The position numbers were made by a program, and so were the translations under genes. From Agelas oroides (lineage: Eukaryota > Porifera > Demospongiae > Agelasida > Agelasidae), in NCBI GenBank assembly GCA_949130485.1, contig OX422183.1:24629316-24693315 (forward strand): 64,000 bases of DNA, written 5' to 3'. Under the pieces are notes generated by a model. The model worked only from the letters and a program-made list of their open reading frames with translations, was not told where the DNA came from and searched no databases. Position 1 is the first letter of the stretch, and each line of letters begins with the position of its first letter. Positions 22,407 through 34,347 of the stretch are shown here, in pieces.

Positions 22407-23181
22407 TTGGGGCGAGTGTGAGCGAGCCCCACACTAGTGTGTTCTATTGCAATTTTTCATGTATTATTATTATTATTTTCTGTCGTACGTCGTTCCATAT
22501 ATTGTTGATGCTGTAATTTAATGCAATAGCTGTGGGCCACATGCGGAGTGTAAGTAAGATTTTCGTACAACTTGCTGCTCTGGCAGCAAGCTAGCTAGGG
22601 TGAGCTTGAATGACGACAGTTACGAAAGATAGCCAGGAATGGCAGCCGGAGCGTGTGCACCTATTGTACGAGAGATAGCAGTTGTGTTTTGGCGACGACA
22701 TTTGGGATAGGCAGCTGGAGCGTAGCACCTACTCAGTAAGTGTACAAGGGCTAACAGTTGTGTAGAAAGGCTCATGCAGCTTACCGAACGCAGTAGGCGG
22801 CAGAGATTTTGCTCCATAGCTGATGCATGGTGACTTCCCTCTACTATATCTCAAAGATGCCTCAAGTCTTGAAGGACTAGCATGCAAGACTGTGTTCTGA
22901 CTTAGCCTATAACTGCAACAACCAGAGTAGCTGCGTGCTGGTAGGACAAATGGCTCTGTTGTGTGGTACTACCCCATGATAAGCTATTCTCTGCAACCAC
23001 CACAATTTTTCTAAGCTATTGAGCACTTTGTAGACAGTAGAGTTACAAACCTCGTTTTATCTACATGCCATGCCATGCATGAATGGCCTGTGTGCTGTGA
23101 TCTGATACTTCACTGGCAGTAAAGCTTTAGCTACGTAACAGTCAATGCTGTAGTACATTGCTTGCTCACGCTCGCCCCACA
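22407..23181. mobile_element. GGGGCGAG-ended element, copy 1
   Basis: The left end TTGGGGCGAGTGTGAGCGAG pairs with the right end, which reads GTGGGGCGAGCGTGAGC in reverse complement. 16-bp flanks TTCTACATTTCCCTAG (22391-22406) and TTCTACATTCCCCTAG (23185-23200) are near identical, with three bases between the right TIR and its flank. Related elements are at 28909-29507 and 46853-48174. No transposase is seen. Confidence 0.7.
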
Positions 23182-23602
23182 ATGTTCTACATTCCCCTAG
23201 TTATACAATGTAGTGAGTTGAATGGTGAACTTTCTCTGTACTTTGCACTAACTAATAATGCAGTTATGGCACATAAGTACATGGTGTTGCATAACCCACA
23301 TTACACCAGAGTAATATATAAAAGCTAACATAATACACTGCTATTTGACATGATTTTATATCGGACCCACCTTTGTAGTAATATAAGAAAGCATCTTGTC
23401 CTTCTGGTCTTCTGATTTATCCTGATTGATAAAAGAGAAGTGCTGACATGTTAATTGCATTTGCTGTAACAGACCTACTTATTGGTATAGGCTTGCATGC
23501 ATGCATGCATGCCTCTTCATGGGAAGATTAAATTATCATCAAATTGATAGCAGCAAATGGGCTAACTTAATTATAATTTTATTAGTGGTGTGATGGTATC
23601 TG

Positions 23603-26600
23603 CTATTTATACATTACCAAGTGAGACTTCAGAGTTGCTTCTAAATTTTCCAGAGTGTCATAACGTTCTCCTTCCCACAGCCGATACTTGATTTCCTTAA
23701 GTCCATAGTAAGTCCCAACAAAGCAACGTGCACAACTTGCAAATAAGCCAAGGATACAGTGAAGAAGACATCTAATGATATGGTCTTCATCTTCAGCCTC
23801 TTCTAGCAGTCCATCATCGATGTCACTGTAAATACTAGATTTCTGGTTTGGTTTGACTGATTTTCTGCCACGAATAAACCGCTTGTGAATGCCAGCAAAC
23901 CGAAGCATCTGCTCAACAGTTAGAATCACATTGACCTGTAAGCAAAGATGAAATGACATCTGCAGTGGCTACAGTATTGCGTAATTGGTGAAGCTCATGG
24001 GTGAACATTCAGTTACAGTCAGCAAAGTCAACTCATTCAGAATTTCATACTTTGAATTGCACTTACTATAACTGCTGTGCATACCTGAAGAGCAAGCTTC
24101 TTCAGTTTTGCTTCCTTCTCAATCTGTTGGATGTCACCTACTGCAAGACCAACCTATGGTGATAAACTTCAGAAGTTTAGTACTGCCTACCCTCTACATT
24201 TTCTACGTATGGCAGTGATAAATATTACAGTAGAACCTCCCTTTTCCGGCCTTCGAACTTACGGGCACCTCCTCCTACCTTACAGCACTATCTTTGGCCA
24301 CACAAAATTAATTTCCTGTCCCTAGTCAGCTGCGCGTGCTGGTCAGAGGCGGTGACTTATGTAAACTCGATCTGTATTCAGCATGCAACCACAGTGTTTA
24401 CACAGTCTGCACCCAGTGGTTTTACCTCTTCCTGCTTCTCTAAGGATGTTTAGTGTCGACTTTTTGCTGGTACAAATGGGTTTGGGACACTATTTTTTTT
24501 TTACACTTGGGTTGCCTTGTCATTTTTGATCGTTTCTAGGACCACAAACATTACTTTGTGATATTTTAATAACATATGTTGGGTACAGCACTATACACAA
24601 TATACATTTTTCTCAGTTTATGGGCATTTTCTAAGTTATGGGCACCCCCTGGTCCCATGCTGCCCAGATAAGAGAGGTTTTACTGTAGTGCATTAGTGTG
24701 CAAGACCAACCCTATAGCTATCAGAAAATTAACATTATGAAAACAAAATGTACTCTGGAGCTGGTCCACTTGATGGGTCCTTGGCTCAGGTGGCTTCTTG
24801 GAAAAAAAAAGGAACAGGACCTTCTAGGGATCTTTGATTCTGCCAGTGAATAGTTGATGATGTAGTATGTCTTCCAAAAGGCTGGAAGTTGCAGATGACC
24901 AAAATGCTGATACAAATAATGCAATGAATATAGCTATAAAACTTGAGGGTGTTAAGGATTAGCTCTTCCTGGATATGTCTCACAATCTGGTTTAAAGGGC
25001 TAGCCAGCTTCAGTATTTAACTCATGTGTTTGTTTTTCGCCCATTCACTCAAGAAGAGGACTAGATCCAGAAGAGTCACTTAGGATTGATTAAATGTGTG
25101 AATCATACAGTAATGATAGTATTTTTACTGATATTTACCAGCATGTTAGTGAATAGAACTGGCATTATGATCACAAAGATGATCCACAGGATGTATGAGA
25201 TGTCCAAGAACAAGATCTCCTCCGCATTCTCACTTTCTCCACTGGGAGACAGACGGAAAACCGTGTCAAAATTAAAGTCTCCTGCTGTCATTGACATGAT
25301 CTTCAGCATTGTAAAAGCAGGGGAGAATGGAGATCGCTAAAGAAAGTAGAAAGAACACCGCAAAATGTACTATCTCTGTTATAGGTTCCAGGTGTCCAAA
25401 TCTTTATCATCACATAAAGTGTTAGCTGTAATCAACATAGCTGACATTAAGATACACCATGTACTGAACCTGTGACTATTCCACATCTTGCTGTCCTTCA
25501 GTTCAACCAATCCACAAAAGATAGCATCATACATGATATTCATGTGGATCAGTGAACCAAATAACATACACAGAGCTATCTAATTAAGACTTCTAGGCAG
25601 GGTTAAATGAGATACATTGACACTGATCGGGACACCAATATTGATAAGTTCCGAATTAGATTTAATGAGATTCATAGCCCCAGTTACTTGGGTTAGGGTA
25701 AAGTAAAAGCTTAAGGTAGGACAACCTTGAATCACAAATCTCCGAGTCATGTGGACGGATGGATGGGTAATGTATAAGTGTACACAAGATTCACAAAAAG
25801 GTTGTACCAAACTGCTTTCTCTACCTGATAATGCCAAAAAAACTCAATTTTTAGTCCCTCACCTAAAATAAAAATTTGCACCCTCTCCACCCCCAGTCTG
25901 ACTACATCATCAACACACACACAAAACAAGTAAAAACTTTACATATGGATTTGTCCTGGTACCACTTCAATTCCAGTCTACAGGCAAAAACAGTCATTTT
26001 AGCTGTGCTGGCTTTCAAGAAAAATTCGACACACCTCCACTCAAACCAACCAAAACTGAGCACAGTTTCAGAAAGCCCAACTCACCCCCTACAAAACTAT
26101 GTATGCTTTTTCCCGCTCACCTCCAGGCCAGGGAGTTATGCCCACAAACCTACTCCCTGTCATTGCCCCTAGAATGGAGCCAAGTTACACACATTCCCGC
26201 TAGCATAAAATCGGGCGGGCCTACAAGCCCGAAAAGTCAGCTTTCTACAGTACCTTTGCCAGACAACTGTGTGATGATACCCGTCTTCCAGGATGGCTCT
26301 CTGCCTTTCCACCACACTCACAAACATTCAAGCCCACTCAGGCAAGCTTTGCACACACAAATAGCCAACCGTCACATTCAACGAGCTAGAAAATCTTTTT
26401 ACTGTTTTTTTATTTTTTTATTGTTTTGGAGGATTTCTTCAAAGTTCCGCCCAGCCACATGAAAGTGCCGCCAGACCACTACAAAGGGCCGCAGGCCACA
26501 TCAAAGGGACACGCCCCCCTTGTTGATTCCGGTTGCCACCATGGGAAAGTGTAAACAAGCCAATGAATTTCAATCACGCCATTATGGTCACCCGACTCAT

Positions 26601-29600
26601 TAATTATTCATGAGTGTAATCGGCCCGATTTGCGATTCAAGGTTGTCCTACCTTAAGGCAAACTTACTGTTATTCCATGTCACTCATCCCTTCTTTTTAA
26701 TTATAATCCCAAGCCAGGTCACCAATGTTTCGACAGAATGTCACTACTAACATGTGCTAAACCTATTGGACAGTACCGAAGAGTGTACTGCAGAAATCTA
26801 CCTAAAGTAGCTACTATTCATAAGCATGGCCAGAAACACGGGATTTTACCCTATCTATGCTGGGCTTTAATTAGATCCAGAGCCCCAAATAGGGTTAAGG
26901 AAGAGCACAATTTGAGTTAAGGAAAGGCATTTAAGGGTTGCGGACAACCTCAGTTTTAAAGCTTCCCAGATGTGAACTGCAGGTAGAACACATAAATTGT
27001 AGCATTACAGTATAAAATGATAACAAAGATAGCAAAGGTGCAGGTGCACACAAAAGTAAAATGGTGCAAACATACAACTGGGGGCCTATGTGTTCCATTT
27101 TTAGCACCATTCAAAAGTTCAAAAATTCCACCTGGACTACAGACTTCTATTAGAGTTACATGCTCTTCCTCTTCCTGCCTGTTCTTATGCACTTTTGTTC
27201 ATTGCTGTTTTATTGCTGCACTGCCCTGCTTGCCATGCGTTCGCAGGGTATGAACTGCCCGGCCTGCCACACATTTTTGTAAGGTATGAGCTGCCCAGCC
27301 TGCCACAAATACCATAGACTAGGAGCTGCCTGGCCAGCCACAAATACCATAGACTAGGAGCTGCCTGGCCTGCCGCATAAACCATAGACAGTGTTAGAGT
27401 AGGTAGTCATCTAAAAGGTGCACAGTGTCATATCTGCCTACCTCCCAGCAGGGTCCAGGGCTACCCCTATTAACCACCAGAACACTTCGTAGCCATGCCA
27501 CTCTTCAGCATGGTAGAGATTGCCTATCAGTCCTGGCCTCAGTAGCAATAATGGCCAGCCGGGCACCAACTAACCAATCAGTAGTCTGACCAAACCAATT
27601 GCAGACTTCTAAGTGAGGGTCCCAGAATTCTGTGTAGGTCCATAAGCGTGTTGAACCTTCTCTGGTCGTATGCCAATAGGCATGCATGTGATAGATCAGT
27701 CTACCCCCTCAGGTGATGGGAGGGGGTCCAGTTCATGTAGCATAGGCACTAATAATCTGCCCAAGCTTCCCACCAAGAGTACAGGTACAGATGCAGGGTG
27801 GTATCATTGCTGGAAGCCTGCAAACTATATGGAATAGCCATCAGTAATTTAAGTGCTGTTTAGAGTGCCTACAGTAGCTGCCAAGAGCAAGATAATGTTT
27901 GCCTGCACCCAAAGGGACCCCATTCTGATCTTCAACAGCAGTCAGGCATGTGGTTACACTTGGCTGAATGTAGTCTCATTCCCAGACCACTGACCGTTGT
28001 GTGCGAAGACAGCAGTCATTGGTCTAGGAGGACAGCTGCATGTTACAGTGCTAACTAGTATTAGATTGGAAACGCTGAGATTTCAGATTGGTAATGGCAG
28101 AATGGACTTGGTCACAACGATACAGCTGAGCACAGTTCATTGTCAACTTGAATCAATATATCCTGCTAGAACTAACCTGAAACTGTGGCTCAGAGAAAGT
28201 CATGTAAAAGGTTACTCCAAACATGATAACTAGCAGCACTGAGAGGATGATGACCTTCACAAATGTAAGAACAATCCTTCCAAACATGATGGCATAGAGT
28301 CCTATACTTGGAGACTTGGCACAGATGATAATCAGGTCAATCCAACCTAATAAGATAGCCATCACCCCAGTTAGCCACTGCTGTTCTTGAGGACACAAGC
28401 AGGTTGTTCTGAAGACAGACACAAAGCTGATTGAGAGTATGTAGAGGGTAATTTCAATATAGTTCACCCAGTTGAAGAGGTAGCTTATTGGCTCATAAAA
28501 AAACTGCAAGATCTCCAGGAGTAAACGGATTACAGCAAAAAGTATGATGATCACAGCACCAGCAAACACAAAATTTGACTGTGTGTCGCTCAGCTCTGCA
28601 GTGTGGACATAGACAGTCAAGTTACATTACAAACATAACTTTGATCATTACTTAACATACCACATGTGACACATGTCATATTTCTTTGTCCAGTGGTATC
28701 ATTTGACATCATTCCTGAACCACTTCCAGAACTACTTATCGACATAAATTCTTCAGTAGTATTTATTCCTTCTGTCCCATTTTCACAGACAGCAATCCCT
28801 GGATTTCTGAGGACTTGCATGCCTGTCAGAGGATACACAATATCTATTGGGTAGCTTGTTTGGGTATATCAGTGCTTATGCATAGATGATTATATGCATA
28901 CAATTAATTTGGGGCGAGCCTGAGCGAGTCCCACACTAGCGAGACTGCATTGCGCATGTGTGTGTACATATATGCTTGCTGATGAGCTAATACCGTAAAT
29001 TTTAAATAAGCGCATTAAATTTAAATATTTTACAATGATCGAGCTCGTGGACTCAGTAGGTGAAGGGCTATTGTCAGAGTGCAGCATCGGTGACCCAGAG
29101 TGGAGACGGTTGAAGTTGAAGCATGTATCACTGTATGACAACTTACTTCTGGTTTGTACTGCTACGGATCATAAATGGTAGGCTGCTCACAGGCAGTACA
29201 ATTTTCAGTCATTACGGTGGTTGAGGTCTGCTTCAGGTAAGGGCCATTCGTAAACGGCACTCATAAACGCCAGAAATTCTACTCATGATTTCGGTGTAAA
29301 GCTTAGTCCATGCATGTGTAGCCACAGTAACTGTCTTGGCTGCTGGCATATGTCATACTTAGCTATCTCTGGTGAGGGCTTACCTGCTTATGCGTCACCA
29401 AGTTCGGCTTATTATGCTCATGCAACAGTAGACAGTGACAAATCCTGCTGTGTGCCATGACAAATTAGTAAATCAGCAGTTTGCTGCTCACTCAGACTTG
29501 CCCCACAATGATGAATCATCTCACTAGTATAGTTGCTATTTGTAAGTAGTACACATACATGTAGTTGATCGAGGATTGAGTGCAACCAAGGCAAAGGATG

Positions 29601-31032
29601 TAAGAAACACAAGGAAAATTGTGTAGATGACCAAGTTAAGTAGATAACCCCACAACCCAAAGTGAAACCACTTGTGATGCAGCAGGCTGCTGATTACAGG
29701 ATGAGTCAGCAGATCTAGACGTTCATATTGGACCTGCATACATTCATGGGGCATGAACGGTCAATGAGAAACGTATCTGCATCATTGATAACCTCAAAAC
29801 AATACATACACAACAAATGCTATCTTACCATGAGTGCCAGAGGATGCTTTGATTTTTTGAAAGAAGGTCCATATTTCGTGGTAAAACTTGTCTTGCTTTG
29901 GTTCTTTACTTCCTCAAACCTCAATTGTTGTGCCAGTTTTTTGTCGTCAGGATAGATTACAAAACCTTCATGTGAAGATCTGTATGTCATTGATATAGAA
30001 ACAATGTGATGTATCCGAGTGTCATGTTTGTCTCTAAGAATTGGCTGTGGCATGGACAACTTAATAAAAAAAGGTTCTCTGATTAGTGGACTGCTGGACC
30101 AGTTCTGCCAGTGATGGCTAACCCCATGGTTTAGACTGACCTCCTAAATCTGTAGCTACACTGAGATGCCTGATTGTCATGCGGTGGATGGTTACACTTT
30201 TCGACCCAGTTCCTTGTGTTTGGGGTACATGTTACTTATTGATAGAGGGAATGATGTGAGTTGATTAAAAATCATTTGCCTGTTCACAGACACTCTAAGA
30301 TGTGAAAGTAGCCATGGATATCTCGGTCATTGCTTTAGCATATACCCACCAGTATGGATATGGTGCACTGAGATATATGATTGTACATTGACAATGTGCA
30401 CATGACTGCATGATGATAACAATGGTTACTTATTCACCTTGCATCTCCATCCTCTTCATGTCCATGTGTTTTTTCATGATGGTCTTCAACAAATGAATAG
30501 TCAAAAACAACTTCAAAATCCTTGTTCTTCGGATCTGGTGTGTCAGGATTACAGACAATACTGCTGTCTAGAACCTGTTTTGCAATCTCTGCAAAGGGTA
30601 TGGACAGATGTGTAAAAATATAATCTCTAAATCTGATGGTTTATCAATAATTTAACTGAAAAGCGTACTACTGCATGAGCCGACCAGTAGCTCTAGCAAT
30701 TACATATGCAGACTCACATTTAGCTACCAAGTGCCTTGTGTAAATAATTTAGACTACCTGGCATGTACTTAATCAGTTCACGAAAAGGGGTTGTTCCCCC
30801 CCAAGACTGCTGCAACAACGTTGGCCACTGTGGAGATCGGACCAAGTCCAACACATAAGACCTGTAACACAAATGACATGAAGTGTTTTGTAAAGTATAA
30901 AATGTTTTGCCACAACAAAAGAACATACACAAAAAAAGTTGGGATAGTGGCAGTCAAAACTGTTGCTTACTCATTTCCATGTTCAATAGCATGTCGAAGA
31001 TCATTTTGCCTTCTCTTCATCTCTCCAGCATC
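23603..31032 (-). CDS. TRPA-like cation channel, ten exons (5' part may lie upstream)
   Basis: The exons, in order, are 31032-30971, 30861-30758, 30588-30438, 29979 (or 30033)-29829, 29733-29559, 28843-28661, 28595-28177, 25336-25139, 24153-24085 and 23935-23603. All junctions have GT/AG and keep frame. The protein starts with a degenerate ankyrin-like block (NDLRHAIEHGNESYVLDL, then TTPFRELIKYMPE). It continues into a linker ending KHPLALMVQYERLDLLTHPV, S1 (LNLVIYTIFLVFLTSFAL), and an S1-S2 loop with four N-glycosylation motifs (NGT, NTT, NDT, NMT). S2-S5 lie on the long exon, followed by a pore with KIMSMTAGDFNFD and S6 (LWIIFVIIMPVLFTNML). The helix VGLAVGDIQQIEKEAKLK is the TRP-box-like segment of TRPA channels. 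A cytosolic tail of about 110 residues ends at the TAG at 23603. TRP channels are tetrameric plasma-membrane cation channels. Usual TRPA proteins carry a long ankyrin array before this; none was found nearby. Confidence 0.85.
24228..24685. mobile_element. pogo/Tigger-type MITE, 458 bp, TA-flanked, in a TRP intron
   Basis: The ends are CAGTAGAACCTC and, reversed, CAGTAAAACCTC, with TA at 24226-24227 and 24686-24687. This is the classic pogo-family terminus. It has no coding capacity. It lies between the S6 exon and the exon with the TRP-box-like helix. Confidence 0.9.
25590..26960. repeat. Old copy of the TTAGGG-rich unit, split by a TTAA element
   Basis: 25590-25710 and 26657-26960 resemble successive parts of the units at 56297-56975 and 62044-62711: TTTAATGAGATTCATAGCCC on the left; CCAAGCCAGG, CTATTGGACAG and GGCTTTAATTAGAT on the right. 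The copy is more diverged than the other two and is interrupted by the element at 25715-26652. Confidence 0.65.
25715..26652. mobile_element. TTAA-flanked element, family 2, 938 bp, in a TRP intron
   Basis: The TIRs are GGTAGGACAACCTTGAATC at both ends, continuing to CRCAAATC, and TTAA stands at 25711-25714 and 26653-26656. TTAA target choice is typical of piggyBac-like transposases, though the tips here lack the usual CCC. A T-rich stretch followed by TTCTTCAAAGTTCCGCCCAG resembles the interior of family 1 (TTATCTTCAAAGTTCCGAGC), so the two families are related. There is no ORF. Confidence 0.85.
27190..27400. repeat. Direct repeats in a TRP intron
   Basis: The motif GAGCTGCCTGGCCNGCCRCA, with ACCATAGACTAG, recurs about four times. 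The open frame reading WYLWLARQLLVYGICG follows from it. Confidence 0.6.
28909..29507. mobile_element. GGGGCGAG-ended element, copy 2, in a TRP intron
   Basis: The left end TTGGGGCGAGCCTGAGCGAG pairs with a right end reading GTGGGGCAAGTCTGAGTGAGC in reverse complement. Its interior AGGGCTATTGTCAGAGTGCA and AGCTTAGTCCATGC are shared with the copy at 46853-48174. It lies between the S1 exon and the S1-S2 loop exon. Confidence 0.75.
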
Positions 31033-31189
31033 CTAGATTAAGATACATACAGGAAGGTCATGCAACAAAGATTTTTCATGCATCAGAGGAGGAAGGATAT
31101 GATGACACATTGTAGCAACAATTAGTGTACTCTGAGGACTCTCCATGAGCAAGAATCGTGAATATATAAACCACAAAGAGTGATCTATG

Positions 31190-31387
31190 AATGCAGGTGC
31201 ATTGGGTTTAGGTCTGAGGTGAAGCCATCTGGCTAGTCAGAAGCGCTTCTAATGATTCACCTCACAGATATATGAGTGACCTCCAGTCATTCTACCCTAG
31301 GTCTGTATAACTCCCCCTGGGTGAAATAACTCCCTAGGGAGTAAAGTGAAGGCCAGGGTCCTGTGACTCCCGATGCACTTACTGCAC
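31190..31387. repeat. Possible small inverted-repeat element
   Basis: Loosely inverted ends, TGCAGGTGCATTGGG and CCCGATGCACTTACTGCA, bracket an inner pair TGAGGTGA and TCACCTCA. It is weak. The phrase GCCATCTGGCTAGTCA also occurs at about 8709. Confidence 0.35.
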
Positions 31388-31639
31388 AATCCAAACTGCA
31401 AGTATATATTTTAGATAATTCTGTACACAAAAGTACAACTAACTTGAAATGATTAATTCTACAGTATTCTAAGCCAAACCCAAGATGCTCACAGAACTTC
31501 AGTTTTACCTTATTCTAACATTTTTTTTAAATGACAATACCACAATGTTTTAGTAGAGGCACAGCATCCCAATAGCATAAGCTACACTGTATCTCCATTT
31601 CTGTCCAAGCTCTGACTCCAAAAATGCACCCAACTCCAC

Positions 31640-31975
31640 TTCCAACCTTATTAAGCAGACTCGTGACCTTAACCACACACACTCATTAATGAGCATGCAG
31701 TAATCAGCATTCTCGGCTGCTCAGAGCCTAAGCAGCCTTTCCTGCCAGAAATCCACCCCCTACAAGGTGAGAGTAGCATTTTCTGAGCCTGTCCATGCAG
31801 CTTGGGCAAGAATTGGCCCACCGGGTCACAATCATGACGCCAAGCCTAGCAGCCACCACGTATATGCCACCCTGTGGGTGACCACACCCACATCCCCCTG
31901 TCCCACCCTTTCTGTTGACGTGGAACCCGCGTGCAAGTGCGCAAAAACTATCTTTTCTGTTCTATGATGTAACCA
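31640..31975. repeat. Dispersed repeat family, copy 2
   Basis: Same order of motifs as 19600-19975 (CACACACACTCATTAATGAG, CAGCCACCACG, CCCTGTCCCACCCTTTCTG). It is followed by a short local duplication of ACTATCTTTTCTGTTCTATG at 31948-32007. Confidence 0.7.
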
Positions 31976-34347
31976 AAAACTATCTTTTCTGTTCTATGAT
32001 GTAACCAAAAGTGCACTATAGGGTAAAGGGATAACTATTAATTAAATAAGCAATTTTTACACTGAAGGAATAGGAACAGGACATTAGACGATGAATTCCA
32101 AAGCATTACAGAGTAAGCAAAAAAGGAATGGAAATATGCATAAGTTCTAGCAAAAGGTACAAAACAACCTGGAGGACAACATTCAATAACTTAGAATAGT
32201 GGCAAGTGTCATATAGAACATTTGCACTGTACATGGTCAGTGTTCTAGGACAGGCACCGAATTAGTTGCCCAGCAATCGTTAACAATCCATGGCACAACT
32301 ATGATGTCAAACTGAAACAATTAGCTATTAGCAATTACAAAATGGAGAGTTAGTTTGACTTAAATTATGCACTTTTAGAGGTTGAACGCAGAACTGTGTT
32401 AAACACCTAGCCTCATGAAGGAAATCAAGAGCTGCAAACTTAAGACTTATGGCTGTTACTGGATGATACATGCAGTTGTTTTTTTTGAAACAGAGAGTAA
32501 TACTCTACCACCACCTGCCAAGAAAACAAAGAAGGTGTTGTTTCAGTAATGGTTCAGTAAATGAAATGACAACAAAAGAGCATGCAGAGTATGCAAAGAG
32601 CTTTGTGCTTAAAGCTAGTTGAGATACCATATTCTCTCTAAAATAGTGGTCACTCTAATTGTCCGGACACCTCAATAATGAATTTTTTGTCTCTCTAATT
32701 AAACAGGACAGCAAAAAACCGAGGGATCGATGTCCCTCTCTAATACATGCGGATGGATACTACCGATACTGAAATCGTTTGGCTAGTCAAACGAAGCTCT
32801 ACAGAGTGAAACAAGGAAAGGAGAGAGGCTCACGAAGTTATTTCAACAAACGGTATGTTTTCTGAAATGATTTGTCATCCGTTTACAGAGAACGGTTACC
32901 TGCTGCGTATCGTGCGGGGTCGTCGGAAGACTTTTAGAGGTGGGGCGGCTAAAAGTAAAGTGGCTGCAAAGTGGCCGAAAATTTTATCCGCACTTCGCAC
33001 GGTTACCCCCTGCAAACATGTTTACGTACATAGAAAGTATGATGGCATCGATCGAGCTCACTCATGATAACACTGTTTAGAGAGAAATGAATGAGTAAAA
33101 AAAAAAAAAAACCAGCACTGTTGAAATTATTCAAGTTCGAAGTTCAAATTTCAAAAGCTTACAGAAAAAGTGGGGCGGCCTTGGCTGCCCCAAACGCTCC
33201 GCTTCCAACGGCCCGGTTGTATGTGCCATGTTGATAGTAAGGCACAACTCCGATATTTAGGAAGCCCAAGTACTGCTGTACCTCTGTAGTTAGTGTTGTG
33301 ATTCTGCTTATCGGCGTTGAAGCATACCCAATAAGTCATTTTTACGATTGAGGTGATCAACAATGACCGTGGCTGCGGTCACTACGTTTCGCCACATCGA
33401 AAGGTGACCGACGCACACAGAAGGCGGCAATAATTGGATATGGTAATTCACCAAAAAAAAACAAAAAAACTGGGCTATAAAACTCCCTAGTTTACACCAG
33501 ACACTTCTGTTCAATAATTAATAACTCTCTAAAATTTTTCTGACGCTCCCATTTGGAATTATTTTTTGCTGCCCAATATAATACAGTAATACAAAGTAGG
33601 CAGTGTGAAATTTACAAGAAGGTGAAGGTGGTGTCCTCAGGGCCATTGAAGAAGCTATTAATGCTGTGTCATTGAATCAACTTTCTGCTAACTAAACATG
33701 CTTGAAGCAATAAGTACTGTCCACTGTTGTTACATGTAGCTCCGACCTTAACATTTACCTGACATCAATTATTCTCAGCATGACCACCAACAGGTAAGCA
33801 ATACCAAGCCCTTCCCTCAGAGTACACCTAGCTGATTGTACATGAGCAAGACAGTGTTGTTTGGCAATGAAAGTCTGGAAGACAGTTCTTGGGATGTTTC
33901 ACAACTTGAATTATTTAGAGTGCTAGGTGTGAAAGAGTTGAGTGCTGAATGAAGCTGATGGCTGGTGACTAGGAAAGCAGAAGCAATCTCATTCCTCTGT
34001 TTCAGGTATTCATTTACATTGACACTAATACATGAGTGTAAAAGCACTGAGAGCGGGGAGGCAGAGGCTACCAGTTGCACATGTACTAGCACTGGCATGT
34101 TTGCATGTATAGGGAGTACGTTTCTAGGATGATGCAAGGCATGATGCACGCATGCAGTGCTCCCGATAACATCTCGAAGTTGCTCTGACGTAATGTCAGG
34201 ACATCATTAAGTTTGATCTGACAAGTACCAGTCATGCCCAGACAATCTGACGTATGAAATAAATGCAGTTCAAATGCATACCGGGCACTTCTCACAGCCT
34301 AGGAAAACCAATAAACTCTTTGTCACCTAAAGGTAGCACATGCCGGG
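31976..34347. other. Large candidate intron, no recognised exon
   Basis: This lies between TRP and SH2 exons on the minus strand. I looked for ankyrin (TPLHxA) and tyrosine-kinase (HRDLAARN, DFG) motifs on the minus strand and saw none. Two short plus-strand coding-like scraps are at about 32488-32550 (LPPPAKKTKKVLFQ then stop) and 33610-33694 (EGEGGVLRAIEEAINAVS then LNQLSAN and stop), probably transposon debris. An A-run is at 33097-33111. Confidence 0.45.
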
